Below are positions 7,972 through 17,696 of a DNA stretch of 37,532 bases, one piece after another. Under the pieces are notes generated by a model that saw only the letters and a list, made by a program, of their open reading frames with translations, was not told the DNA's origin and made no database searches. A program made the translations under genes and the position numbers. The stretch comes from Burkholderiales bacterium (GTDB taxonomy: Bacteria > Pseudomonadota > Gammaproteobacteria > Burkholderiales > Casimicrobiaceae). Each line of letters starts with the position of its first letter. Within the stretch, counting starts at the first letter, position 1. The DNA lies in assembly GCA_025925475.1 (NCBI GenBank), contig JAICLP010000002.1, positions 1 through 37,532 on the forward strand, in the 5' to 3' direction.

Positions 7972-10002
7972 CTACGGTTGCCCCGTCGACACGGGCTCCG
8001 CTTTCTTTGCGTCGTTCGCAGCGGTCGGACTCGACCCGCTGCCGTTTCCGGCAGCGCCGCCGCTGTTGATCATCACCATCGTGCCTTGAATTGTCACCCC
8101 GGCCGGTCCGATATCGACAAAACCGCCGGCCGCCTTCAGCGAGAGCTGCACGCCCGCCTCGATGACGACCGTCATCCCCGCCTTCAGATGAATCTCCATT
8201 CCTGCATCCAGCGCGTGGTTCATGCCCACCTTTTCCTGCTGATTCATGCCGACCGTCAAGGACGTCGTTCCATCGACCTTTTCATTGCGATCGCGCTGCA
8301 CGTGGAAGTCGTTCTTGCCTTCGATCGTCTCGGTCTTGTCGCTTCCGATCGAGATATCCTGGTCGGACTCGACCCGGAGCTGCATGTTCTTGCCGATCTT
8401 CTCCGTATGGTTGTTTCCAATCGTCACGTCGCGGTTGTTGCCGATGTTGCGCACTTCATTGTGCTCGGCGGAAACGACGAGATCCTTCTCCGCATGCACT
8501 CGAATCTCTTCTGCACCTTTCTTGTCCTCGAAGCGAATGAGATTGGCGTTGCTCGTCGTGCCCCGCATGCTCGAGCGCGTCAGGATGCCGGATTGCGTCT
8601 TGTGTGCCGGTAGCGGCCACGGCGGCATTTCGTCGGCGTTGTACACGCGGCCGGTGATGATCGGATAGTCGGGGTCGCCGTCGATGAAGTCGACGATCAC
8701 CTCCTGGCCGATGCGCGGGACGTGGATTACGCCGTAGTTGCTGCCGGCCCATGCATTCGAAACGCGGATCCAGCACGAGCTGTTCTCGTCGTGCTTGCCC
8801 TCGCGGTCCCAGCGGAACTGCACCTTCACGCGGCCGTAGCCGTCCTCGTCGGTATAGATCTCCTCGTTCTTCGGACCGACGACCACGGCGGTCTGCGGCC
8901 CGCTGGTCAACGGTTTCGGGGTGATGCGCGCCGGACGGAACTGCAGCGAATAGTCCTGGCAGCTCATCGTCGTCTCGTAGACCGTGCCGAGCTCGCCCTG
9001 CGTCGTGTAAGGCGCCTCCTTCCAGTAGTAGTCGGCGGCGAGAATCAGGTATTCGCGGTTCTGGTCGCCACGCGAACAGCGATACAGGTTGAAGTGATAT
9101 CCGGGCGCGATGCCGCGGACGTTCGTGTACCCGGTCAGGCTCTCGTGCGGCGCCTGCAGCTCCTCGAGCCTCACCTTCGCGTAACGCTCGCCATCCGGCG
9201 CAGGCTCGACGTAACCGCCGGGATAGTCGTAGAACTTGTAGCGGTCGTTCGCGTGCCCCAGCGGGTGCTGCTTGCGCTGCTCGAGCTTCGCGCGCGGCTT
9301 GCGGAAGTCGTAATCGTCGGTCGTATATCCACCCGGGTCGACCTCCTTCGTCACGACCCAGCGATGGACGTGCTCCTCGTTGGCGATGACCGCCGCATCG
9401 GGCGCATAGAACGGAATCTTCTCGTACTCGGGCAGCGCCTTGTGCGCGCCCGGCGAATCGGCGAGCACGAGCGTGTGCTTGCCGTTCTCGTGCTCGAAGT
9501 AATAGTAGATGCCTTCGTGCTCCATCATCCGGCTCACGAAGTTGAAGTCGGTTTCCTGGTACTGGACGCAGAAATCCCATTGCCGGTAGCTGTCGCTCGT
9601 CCGGTTCAGCAGGCCCCACGACGATACGTCGGCGTACTTGAAGAACACGTCCTCGATGATCTCGATCGCCGTGCGCTTCTGGAAGATCCGGCAGTTCGAC
9701 GCGCGCGTCATGTACCACGTCCACGGGCGAAGGATCGCTTCGTAGCGGTAATAGCGCCCGAACCGCGAAACGTACGCGAAGCGCGTGACCTCTCCGTTCA
9801 GGTAGCGCCGGCCATGCGGCTCGGTCTCGACCTCGATCGTCACGTTCTTGCCGAGCACCTGCTCCGCCGTGATGTCCTGCGACGGACTCAGGAGCTCGAG
9901 GCGGAACTCGAAGAGGCGCGAAAGCTCCTCGCGCCCGGTGAGCGATTCGAACAGCAGCATGTCCGCGCCGAGCGGCGTATGCGCGGTGAATACGCGGGCC
10001 AT
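7972..10002 (-). CDS. vgrG: Type VI secretion system spike protein VgrG (TssI)
   Basis: 676 aa; FTAHTPLGADMLLFESLTGREELSRLFEFRLELLSPS..., IGQEVIVDFIDGDPDYPIITGRVYNADEMPPWPLP, gp5-like repeats at C-terminus. Confidence 0.97.
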   Translation of the reverse strand: MARVFTAHTPLGADMLLFESLTGREELSRLFEFRLELLSPSQDITAEQVLGKNVTIEVETEPHGRRYLNGEVTRFAYVSRFGRYYRYEAILRPWTWYMTRASNCRIFQKRTAIEIIEDVFFKYADVSSWGLLNRTSDSYRQWDFCVQYQETDFNFVSRMMEHEGIYYYFEHENGKHTLVLADSPGAHKALPEYEKIPFYAPDAAVIANEEHVHRWVVTKEVDPGGYTTDDYDFRKPRAKLEQRKQHPLGHANDRYKFYDYPGGYVEPAPDGERYAKVRLEELQAPHESLTGYTNVRGIAPGYHFNLYRCSRGDQNREYLILAADYYWKEAPYTTQGELGTVYETTMSCQDYSLQFRPARITPKPLTSGPQTAVVVGPKNEEIYTDEDGYGRVKVQFRWDREGKHDENSSCWIRVSNAWAGSNYGVIHVPRIGQEVIVDFIDGDPDYPIITGRVYNADEMPPWPLPAHKTQSGILTRSSMRGTTSNANLIRFEDKKGAEEIRVHAEKDLVVSAEHNEVRNIGNNRDVTIGNNHTEKIGKNMQLRVESDQDISIGSDKTETIEGKNDFHVQRDRNEKVDGTTSLTVGMNQQEKVGMNHALDAGMEIHLKAGMTVVIEAGVQLSLKAAGGFVDIGPAGVTIQGTMVMINSGGAAGNGSGSSPTAANDAKKAEPVSTGQP

Positions 10003-10026
10003 CGCGACTCCCCTGGTCGGTACTCG

Positions 10027-12861
10027 TCAGTCGCCGAAGTCGTACGCGAAGTCGCCGGCATCGACGCGCAACTGCACCCGCGACAGCGGCCGGCCCTGCG
10101 AAAGCCGCTGCAGGTATTCCTGGCTGATGCGCGGCAGCACGGTGTTGGTGAGAATCGCGTCGATCATCCGTCCTCCCGATTCGAGCTCGGTGCAGCGGCC
10201 GATGATGAGCTTGACGGCTTCGTCGTCGTAATCGAATGGAATCCGGTGGTTCTCGGCGATCCGCTTGCGGATGCGCGCGAGCTGGAGGCGCACGATGTTG
10301 CCGAGCATCTCGTCGGACAGCGGGTAATACGGAATCACGACGAGGCGTCCGAGCAATGCCGCCGGAAACACCTTGAGCAGCGGCTCGCGCAACGCCTTCG
10401 CGATCGCGTCGGGCTCAGGCGTCAGATCGGGATCGCGGCACATGCCGGCGATCAGGTCGGACCCGACATTCGACGTGAGCAGGACGATCGTATTCTTGAA
10501 ATCGATGTAGCGCCCTTCGCCATCCTCCATCCAGCCCTTGTCGAACACCTGGAAGAAGATCTCGTGCACGTCGGGATGCGCCTTCTCGACCTCGTCGAGC
10601 AGCACGACGCTGTAGGGCCTCCGCCGCACCGCTTCGGTCAGCACGCCGCCTTCGCCGTAGCCGACATAACCGGGAGGCGCACCCTTCAACGTCGATACCG
10701 TGTGCGCCTCCTGGAACTCGCTCATGTTGATCGCGATCACGTTCTGCTCGCCGCCGTAGAGCGATTCGGCGAGCGCGAGCGCCGTTTCGGTCTTGCCGAC
10801 GCCGGAAGGCCCGCACAGGAGGAAGACGCCGATCGGCTTGTTCGGATTGTCGAGCTTCGCGCGCGACGTCTGGATGCGCCGCGCGATCATGTCGAGCCCG
10901 TGGCGCTGTCCGATCACGCGCGCATTCAGCGTGTCGGCGAGCTTCAACACCGCCTCGATCTCGTTCTTCACCATCCGTCCGACCGGCACGCCGGTCCAGT
11001 CGGCGACGACCGATGCGATCGCCTGCTCGTCGACCGAGGGCAGGATCAGTGGACGCTCGCCTTGCAATGCGCGGAGCGCCCGCTGCTTGTCGCCGAGGCG
11101 CGCGAGAAGATCCTCGCGACTTGGCGCCGGTGTCTCGGGCACGGCGGCTGCATTGGAAGCGGCGCTGGCTGCGGCGGGCACTTGCGGCGACGGCGTTGCG
11201 GCAGCCGTTGCGAACGTCGGCGCCGCCGCGCGCTCGATCGCCCGGCTCGCCTGCTCGCTCGCGTCGCCGCTGGATTCGACCGGGGCGGTCGACGAATCGC
11301 CGACGATGCCGGCACCTTGCGCGCGCAATTGCGCGCGCAACGCGAGAATGTCGTCGACCAGCACCTTCTCGGCCTTCCAGCGCTCCTCGAGCGGCACCAG
11401 CCGCTCGCGCTCCGCCGCGAGGCGCCGCGTCACGTCGTTCTTGCGCTCGGCGACGGGCTCGCCGATCGTCTCCTCGCGCAGGACGATGTGCAGCTCGGTC
11501 TCGAGCATCTCGATGCGCCGCAGCGCATCCTCGACCTCGGGCGGCGTCGCATGCTGGCTCACGGCCACGCGCGCACATGCGGTGTCGACGAGGCTCACCG
11601 CCTTGTCGGGCAGTTGCCGCGCGGGAATGTAGCGATGCGAAAGCCGGACCGCGGCATCGAGCGCCGAATCGAGCAGTTGCACGCGGTGGTGCTGCTCGAG
11701 CGTGCTCGCGACGCCGCGCAGCATCGCGATCGCGCGCTCTTCCGACGGCTCGTGTACCTGCACGACCTGGAAGCGGCGTGTCAGTGCCGGGTCCTTCTCG
11801 ATGTACTTCTTGTACTCGGCCCACGTCGTCGCGCCGATCGTGCGCAGCGTGCCGCGGGCGAGAGCGGGCTTCAACAGATTCGCCGCATCGCCGGTTCCGG
11901 CCGCTCCACCCGCGCCGATCAGCGTGTGCACCTCGTCGATGAAGAGGATGATCGGCGCAGCACTCGCCTGCACCTCGTCGATCACCTGGCGCAACCGGTT
12001 CTCGAATTCGCCCTTCATGCTCGCACCGGCCTGCAACAGGCCGATGTCGAGCGTCAGCAGCGCGACCTCCTTGAGCGACGGCGGAATGTCGCCCTTGACG
12101 ATCCGCTGCGCGAAACCTTCGACGACGGCGGTCTTGCCGACGCCCGCCTCGCCGGTCAACAAGGGGTTGTTCTGGCGGCGCCGCATGAGGATGTCGACGA
12201 TCTGGCGGATCTCCTCGTCGCGCCCCGTCACCGGGTCGAGCTCGCCGCGCCGCGCGCGCTCGGTCAGGTCGACTGCGTAACGACGCAGCGCCTCCTGCTT
12301 GCCCATCGCCGCAGCCGGCATCGCGCCGCTGGCCTCGCCCGGCGCAGCTCCGGCCGCCGCAGCTTCGGCGGCGACTTCGCCGTCCTCGGGCGAGCCCTTC
12401 ACGATCGACGCCATCTGCGAGCCGAGCACGTCGGGCTCGATCTTCTGGAACTCGCGCGAGATCCCGTAGAGCACGTTGCGAAGCGACGTCGTCTTCAGCA
12501 TGCCGAACAGCAGCGTGGCACTGCGCACGCGCGCGTCGCCGAACATGAGGCTTCCGTAGACCCAGCCCCGCTCGACGGCGTTCTCGATATGCTCGGACAG
12601 ATCGCTGATCGACGTCGCGCCGCGTGGAAGCCGCTCGAGCGCGTCGGTGAAATCCTGCGCGAGCCTGGCTGGTGCGAGCTCGAAGCGCCGCACGACGCGG
12701 TGCAGGTCGCTGTCCTGGTTCTGCAGCACCTGATTCAGCCAATGCGCGACCTCGACATAAGGATTGCCGCGCAGCTTGCACACGACGGTTGCGCTCTCGA
12801 GCGCCTTGTAGAGCATTGGATCGAGCTTTCCGAACAGCGCAACGCGGCTGATTTCCGCCAT
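10027..12861 (-). CDS. clpV: T6SS AAA+ ATPase ClpV (TssH)
   Basis: MAEISRVALFGKLDPMLYKALESATVVCKLRGNPYVEVAHWLNQ...; Walker A GEAGVGKTAVVEG and GPSGVGKTETALALAE; VADWTGVPVGRM. ATG at 12861 preferred to ORF start 13065. Confidence 0.97.
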   Translation of the reverse strand: MAEISRVALFGKLDPMLYKALESATVVCKLRGNPYVEVAHWLNQVLQNQDSDLHRVVRRFELAPARLAQDFTDALERLPRGATSISDLSEHIENAVERGWVYGSLMFGDARVRSATLLFGMLKTTSLRNVLYGISREFQKIEPDVLGSQMASIVKGSPEDGEVAAEAAAAGAAPGEASGAMPAAAMGKQEALRRYAVDLTERARRGELDPVTGRDEEIRQIVDILMRRRQNNPLLTGEAGVGKTAVVEGFAQRIVKGDIPPSLKEVALLTLDIGLLQAGASMKGEFENRLRQVIDEVQASAAPIILFIDEVHTLIGAGGAAGTGDAANLLKPALARGTLRTIGATTWAEYKKYIEKDPALTRRFQVVQVHEPSEERAIAMLRGVASTLEQHHRVQLLDSALDAAVRLSHRYIPARQLPDKAVSLVDTACARVAVSQHATPPEVEDALRRIEMLETELHIVLREETIGEPVAERKNDVTRRLAAERERLVPLEERWKAEKVLVDDILALRAQLRAQGAGIVGDSSTAPVESSGDASEQASRAIERAAAPTFATAAATPSPQVPAAASAASNAAAVPETPAPSREDLLARLGDKQRALRALQGERPLILPSVDEQAIASVVADWTGVPVGRMVKNEIEAVLKLADTLNARVIGQRHGLDMIARRIQTSRAKLDNPNKPIGVFLLCGPSGVGKTETALALAESLYGGEQNVIAINMSEFQEAHTVSTLKGAPPGYVGYGEGGVLTEAVRRRPYSVVLLDEVEKAHPDVHEIFFQVFDKGWMEDGEGRYIDFKNTIVLLTSNVGSDLIAGMCRDPDLTPEPDAIAKALREPLLKVFPAALLGRLVVIPYYPLSDEMLGNIVRLQLARIRKRIAENHRIPFDYDDEAVKLIIGRCTELESGGRMIDAILTNTVLPRISQEYLQRLSQGRPLSRVQLRVDAGDFAYDFGD

Positions 12862-12872
12862 GGTCACTCGCC

Positions 12873-13979
12873 TCAGCGACTCGAAGAAGATGCACCAAGA
12901 TGCGGACCGACGTTTCGCGCCCACCGCTCGCAATCGAGCACGAGATCGTCCGCGTCGGACTCGCGGTTGCGGATGGCGAGCCACGTCGTCCATCCGAGCC
13001 GGCCATAGCGGCCGAGCGAAGCATCGGGGACTGCGCGACGATCGAGCACGAGCCGCGCGTCCCACGCAAGCTCGACGCCGATGTAGTTGCGAACCCAGCC
13101 GACGAGTTGCGCGAAGTGCCGTCCGCCCGGCAGGAACTGCTCGTAGTCGCGCAGCGTCAGCGCGCCGAGCTCGATGCGAAAGCGCGACTGGCCGTCCCAG
13201 ACTGCGTTCCCGGCAACCGCGGCGACGCCGAGCCGCGATCCGTCGCCATGCGTCCCAAGGCGCGTCCGCTGCTCCGGCGCGAGGCGCAACCAGTGACAGC
13301 AGTATTCGACGATGCGAACCGGCACGCTGAAGAATCCGCGCAGCGCCGACGCGAGGCCTTCGGCGTTGCGCGTGAGACGCACGAAGTGGCTCGTGTTCGC
13401 GAACTTCGCATGATCGGGTACGGCATCGCGGCGCCGCTGCGCGCTCGATCCGATGCCGATCAGGCTCGCGACATACCGCGAAAAGCTGTCGTCGCCGGGA
13501 CGGTCAAGGCTCGCCGTCGATTGCGCCTGCGCCCACGCGCGGTAGAACAGCAGGATCAACCGCTGATGGAAGATGTCGGCGAAGCATGCGAGCGTCGGAT
13601 CGTCGTGGTTGCGCAGGCGGTCGCGAACGAAATCGGTCAGGTGATTCGGCAGCGGCCCGTTCGGACCGAAAAGACCGAAGCTGTGAATGACGATTTTCGG
13701 TGGCAAGCCGGATCGTGCGGGACCAAGGCCTGCAATCGTCGCCGGCGCGAAGGCAAGCGACGGTTCCTGCCCGACGCGAACCGGCTCGTCGTTCGGACGC
13801 GCGGCGCGCCCGAGCGGCGGCAGCTCGGGATGCGCGGCGTCGATGCGTCGCAGCGCGTAGAAGAGATCGAAGCGAAACGGCGCACCGCCGAGCGCTTCCC
13901 AGAACGACCGCAGGCGTCCGGCCGGAGGCGCAGCGTGCGCTTCGCGTTCGACGGGCATCGGGTCGGCGACGTCGGTCAT
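12873..13979 (-). CDS. tssG: T6SS baseplate protein TssG
   Basis: FRFDLFYALRRIDAAHPELPPLGRAARPNDEPVRVGQEPSLAFAP...SFGLFGPNGPLPNHLTDFVRDR; position between tssF and clpV. Confidence 0.95.
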   Translation of the reverse strand: MTDVADPMPVEREAHAAPPAGRLRSFWEALGGAPFRFDLFYALRRIDAAHPELPPLGRAARPNDEPVRVGQEPSLAFAPATIAGLGPARSGLPPKIVIHSFGLFGPNGPLPNHLTDFVRDRLRNHDDPTLACFADIFHQRLILLFYRAWAQAQSTASLDRPGDDSFSRYVASLIGIGSSAQRRRDAVPDHAKFANTSHFVRLTRNAEGLASALRGFFSVPVRIVEYCCHWLRLAPEQRTRLGTHGDGSRLGVAAVAGNAVWDGQSRFRIELGALTLRDYEQFLPGGRHFAQLVGWVRNYIGVELAWDARLVLDRRAVPDASLGRYGRLGWTTWLAIRNRESDADDLVLDCERWARNVGPHLGASSSSR

Positions 13980-13988
13980 CGCAATGAT

Positions 13989-15863
13989 TCAGGCGATGGG
14001 CCTGCTGCCGATGCGCGGCGCAAAAGCGGCGATGCGGCCGCGCTGCAGCGTATTCAACACGGTTTGCGTGTACGTGTTGATCGCGACGTGGCGAGCGAAG
14101 AAGCTTTCGAGAACGCGCGCGAAAAGAAACGGACTCGATCCCGCAAAGGCCGTCTCGTCGACGGTGAGTGCGACCTCGACGCCGCGGCCGAAGACGAGCG
14201 GGCCCGATTGCGGAAGGCGGCGCGTGACCGGTGCGACGGCGACGCGTGCGACGCCGTCGACATGGCTACGCACCTCGTTCTCCGCCAGCGCCGCGTAGAG
14301 ATTGAGCAGCTCGCGCAACGCAGCCGCCCCCTGCTCCTCGCCGGCATCGGTGAGCGCGAGGTAGTTGAGCGACAGGTGACTGATGAGCCGCCATGTGACA
14401 TCGCGCTCGGCGATGGCGGGCGCCGGCCGCGATGGCCCGCGGATGATCCTGATCGCTTCGACCGGAGCGGAGGCGGTGAGGTGAAAATCGGTGTCGCCGC
14501 CGACCGGCATCAGCAACGGCAGGTCGCGGTTCGTGCAAAGCGTCTCGACCGAGAGCTGCGCGAGCTTTTCCGGAAACGGGCTTTCGTGCTGGTCGACGAT
14601 CGACAGGTACACCTCGCTGCCGATGTAGCCGGTGCGCGGTCCGTTTCGCCGCACCGACTCGGAGGCGACCCGCGGCTCTCGCCGCACCGAATAGTAGGCA
14701 CCGTGCTCGCCTTCGTCGTCGCCCAGCGTCTGATAGAACGGCTTGAAGACGCGCTCTTCGGTCACCGCTGCGGCAACGTGGCCCGCGACGCGCTGCACCG
14801 AGTGCACTTCGTAATCGAGCGGTGCCGTGCGATCGGGCACGAGGTGGTATTCGAAGCGTTGCCCGGTGACCGGAACGCGATCGGCGCGCTTGGGAAACAG
14901 ATTGACCGCGGGCGTGCAGAACAGCGTCAGGTGGCTCTCGTCGACGATGCGCTCGAGGTCGGTCGCCGCGACATCGAACAGCAGGCTGATCGTGACTTCT
15001 CCGGCGCTTTCGCCGCTGAACGAGCGCGCGAGATCGCGCAGCGAAAAGAAGAGGTAGCGCGCCGGAGACGCAAAATATTCGTGAAGCAGGCGGTAGCCGG
15101 CGAACGCGTTGTTCGCGCACGGGAACATCGCCTGCGCGTCGTCGAACGCTTCGGTGGCGACGGCGCCGTCCGCAAGACGGCGAACGGTCCTTCCGGCGTC
15201 CTGCCCGGCGGCCGTCACCGCGCCGACGCAGCGCGCGAAGAGCAGCTCGTAGAGCCGCGTCGCGGTCTCGTCGGTACCGGACAGGAAGAACGTCAACGTG
15301 TCGACGGACAGCCGCGACAGCGGCATGTCCTCCGGGGTCTTCAGCGTGATTCGCAGCGCCGATTTGACCGCTGCTTCGGGAAGGATCTTCGCAAGCGGAA
15401 GATCAGGCGGCGGACCCGAGAATCGCACGGCGGCAAGCGTGAGCGGCCACAGCGTCACGTCCTGCGTCGTGCGGAACTCGCAGATCGCATCTTCGCTGCG
15501 GATCGGCTCGCTGCGCAGCACGCTGTTTCGCGGGAGCGTGAACCCCGATGCGAGATTGCCTTCGAACAGACGCGGCTCGAGGCGCACGATCGCGATCGAC
15601 GGCGTCGGCGCGAGGTAGTTCGGATACGCGATCTCCAGCAGCCGCTGCGAGAAGCGCGGAAACTCCGCATCCATCTTGAGCTGCACGCGCGCCGTGAGGA
15701 AGCTCACGCCCTCGAGCAGGCGCTCGACGTAGGGATCGGCGATGTCGATCCCCGTCATGTTGAGGCGCGAGGCGACCTTCGGAAACTGCGCGGCAAACTC
15801 GCCCGCCATCTGCCGGAAATAACCCAGCTCGCGGTTGTAGTAATCGAGCAGCCGCGGATCCAT
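13989..15863 (-). CDS. tssF: T6SS baseplate protein TssF
   Basis: MDPRLLDYYNRELGYFRQMAGEFAAQFPKVASRLNMTGIDIADPYVERLLEGVSFLTARVQLKMDAEFPRFSQRLLEI...; 624 aa. Confidence 0.96.
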   Translation of the reverse strand: MDPRLLDYYNRELGYFRQMAGEFAAQFPKVASRLNMTGIDIADPYVERLLEGVSFLTARVQLKMDAEFPRFSQRLLEIAYPNYLAPTPSIAIVRLEPRLFEGNLASGFTLPRNSVLRSEPIRSEDAICEFRTTQDVTLWPLTLAAVRFSGPPPDLPLAKILPEAAVKSALRITLKTPEDMPLSRLSVDTLTFFLSGTDETATRLYELLFARCVGAVTAAGQDAGRTVRRLADGAVATEAFDDAQAMFPCANNAFAGYRLLHEYFASPARYLFFSLRDLARSFSGESAGEVTISLLFDVAATDLERIVDESHLTLFCTPAVNLFPKRADRVPVTGQRFEYHLVPDRTAPLDYEVHSVQRVAGHVAAAVTEERVFKPFYQTLGDDEGEHGAYYSVRREPRVASESVRRNGPRTGYIGSEVYLSIVDQHESPFPEKLAQLSVETLCTNRDLPLLMPVGGDTDFHLTASAPVEAIRIIRGPSRPAPAIAERDVTWRLISHLSLNYLALTDAGEEQGAAALRELLNLYAALAENEVRSHVDGVARVAVAPVTRRLPQSGPLVFGRGVEVALTVDETAFAGSSPFLFARVLESFFARHVAINTYTQTVLNTLQRGRIAAFAPRIGSRPIA

Positions 15864-15867
15864 GTCA

Positions 15868-16195
15868 GTCGGGAAGGGCCGCCCCGAGCGACTGGCCAGC
15901 CCCCCGGGGGGCAGCGAGCGGAGCGAGCGTGGGGGGATGTTTCATCCAAGTCGGGAAGGGCCGCCCCGACCGACTGACCGCGCCCCCTTGGGGGCAGCGA
16001 GCATCGCGAGCGTGGGGGTCGTTTCATCCTAGTCGGGAAGGGCCGCCCCGAGCGACTGGCCAGCCCCCCGCGGGGCAGCGAGCGGAGCGAGCGTGGGGGG
16101 ATGTTTCATCCTAGGGGCGCCGGGCCGTCCCAAGCCACTGACTGCGCCCCCTTGGGGGCAGCGAGCACAGCGAGCGTGGGGGTCGTTCCATCGTC
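15868..16195. repeat. Four tandem ~82-bp GC-rich repeats (ABAB order), each with an inverted-repeat core
   Basis: Units start at 15868, 15950, 16032, 16114. Units 1 and 3 share gagcgactggccagcccccc...ggggcagcgagcggagcgagcgtggggggatgtttcatcc. Units 2 and 4 share actga(c/t)(c/t)gcgcccccttgggggcagcgagca...gcgagcgtgggggtcgtt. Confidence 0.95.
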
Positions 16196-16748
16196 AGGTG
16201 CCCTGGCTTTGATCGTGCAGCACCACCTGGCCCGTCTCGAGGTCGATGTCGGAGCGGAGCAGGATCTCGAGCGGATACGGCATCGACCAGAGCTCGCCGC
16301 GGATCGTCACCGAAAGAACGTTGTGCACGTCGAGCACGTTGTTGCCGGACGTCACCTGGACCTGGATCGAGTTCGGCAGGATGCGCGGCTCGAACTCGAT
16401 GATGCCCCGGCGTATCGCGGCCTCGAGCTGCGAGCGGTCGACGTTGGAAGCGAGGCGCCCGGCAAGCGAGGGCAATCCGAAGTTGACCACCGAACGCGCA
16501 GCGTCGGGATAGGGCGTGAAGTCGATCGACGCATCGAGGTTCGTCGCGTTGAGCAGCCACTGCAGGTCACGCAGCACCCCATCGCGATAGGCTTTTCGCG
16601 ACAGCACGCGCGCCTGGAGCGACTCCTTCCTGTGATCGGGCTCGAGATCGGTCAGGCGATCGAGCAGTACGGGCCACAGGCGGTCGGATACCGCGCCGCT
16701 CGGCGCCCCTTCTTCCCGCTTGTTTGGCTCGGATCCCTCGACCGCCAT
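16194..16748 (-). CDS. tssE: T6SS baseplate protein TssE
   Basis: MAVEGSEPNKREEG...RLWPVLLDRLTDLEPDHRKES...VLRDLQWLLNATNLDASIDFTPYPDAARSVVNFGLPSLAGR...LPNSIQVQV; lysozyme-like gp25 family. ATG at 16748. Confidence 0.94.
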   Translation of the reverse strand: MAVEGSEPNKREEGAPSGAVSDRLWPVLLDRLTDLEPDHRKESLQARVLSRKAYRDGVLRDLQWLLNATNLDASIDFTPYPDAARSVVNFGLPSLAGRLASNVDRSQLEAAIRRGIIEFEPRILPNSIQVQVTSGNNVLDVHNVLSVTIRGELWSMPYPLEILLRSDIDLETGQVVLHDQSQGT

Positions 16749-16756
16749 CCGCGATC

Positions 16757-17569
16757 CTACGGCGGCGCGGCATCGATGCGGACGTCGCGCACGTCGAGCA
16801 ACGCGTATTCGCCCGCCTGGGTGGCGAACATCCTCTGTCCGAGGCCGGTATAAGCATCGCCGCCGACGTCGACCCACTCGGTTCGCCGCGCCAGCTTCAG
16901 GTCGTCGACGTGCGCGGCCTCGGTGCCCGCGTAGCGCGCGGGAATCAGCGCGACGTGCTCGCCGCCGTTGATCAGCGTCAGGTGGGCCGACGCCCACACG
17001 AGGTCGCGCAGGTCGGACGGTGGATCGACTCTCAGGGCGCGCACGCGCGCGAACGGAATCCAGTAGTACTGGCCGTTGACGATCGCTTCGCAGATCGGAC
17101 CGAGCCGCGAATCGGCATCGGCGATCCATTCGAAGTCGACGCCGTCGATCGATCCTGGCGTCGTGGGCGCCGCTTCGAAAGCCGATTCGCGCAACTCGCG
17201 GGCTGCCGCAGAATCGCCGGCGGACAGACGCTGCAGCGCCTGGACCAGCAGCCCCATCCATTCGAAGGGTTCTCCGAGGAACTGCGGCGCGCGCTTGCCG
17301 GCGAACACGTCGGCGCGAAAAAGCTCGCAACGGATCGCCTCGCGATACGTCTGCGCCATCGGCAGCGCCTTCGCCGACAACTGCGCGCAAACCTGCAGCT
17401 GCTCCAGCGCGCGCTTCCACTGTCCGAGCAGCAGCAACAGCTGGAACAGGTAAGTGCGCAGGTTCGGGTCGGCCGGTGCGGCGCGCACCTCCTTCTGCAC
17501 GCGTGCGAGCTCGTCGGACAGCGATCCGTCGAGGCGTTGCGCGAGCTTTCCCTTCGCATCCATCGTCAT
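16757..17569 (-). CDS. tagJ: T6SS accessory protein TagJ/ImpE
   Basis: LARVQKEVRAAPADPNLRTYLFQLLLLLGQWKRALEQLQVCAQLSAKALPMAQTYREAIRCELFRADVFAGKRAPQFLGEP...; ImpE pattern. Start 17569 or 17563. Confidence 0.92.
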   Translation of the reverse strand: MTMDAKGKLAQRLDGSLSDELARVQKEVRAAPADPNLRTYLFQLLLLLGQWKRALEQLQVCAQLSAKALPMAQTYREAIRCELFRADVFAGKRAPQFLGEPFEWMGLLVQALQRLSAGDSAAARELRESAFEAAPTTPGSIDGVDFEWIADADSRLGPICEAIVNGQYYWIPFARVRALRVDPPSDLRDLVWASAHLTLINGGEHVALIPARYAGTEAAHVDDLKLARRTEWVDVGGDAYTGLGQRMFATQAGEYALLDVRDVRIDAAPP

Positions 17570-17696
17570 CGATGCCGCGGTTCGTGATGCCGGCGGTCGG
17601 CCGCGCGGAGCGAATGACGCCACCCCGCGCGCAACTCATATCGCTTCGCGATACCTCCCGGCGACCCCACGGTCGCGACGAGAGCGAATCGACGTG

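Noticed and set aside
8722-13008. 1428-aa plus-strand ORF opposite vgrG/clpV/tssG
   Set aside because: Antisense to three unmistakable T6SS genes; composition (R/H/L/D/V-rich, no domain) is the typical mirror ORF of high-GC coding DNA.
12900-15977. 1025-aa plus-strand ORF opposite tssG/tssF
   Set aside because: Antisense shadow ORF of well-supported genes, ending within the 82-bp repeat array.
15929-16114. Small ORF reading through the 82-bp repeats
   Set aside because: Generated by the repeat units; the 82-bp period is not a multiple of three, so no repeated peptide is maintained.
15868-16195. CRISPR array interpretation of the tandem repeats
   Set aside because: Units are contiguous and similar along their full 82 bp with no unique spacers; no cas genes nearby.
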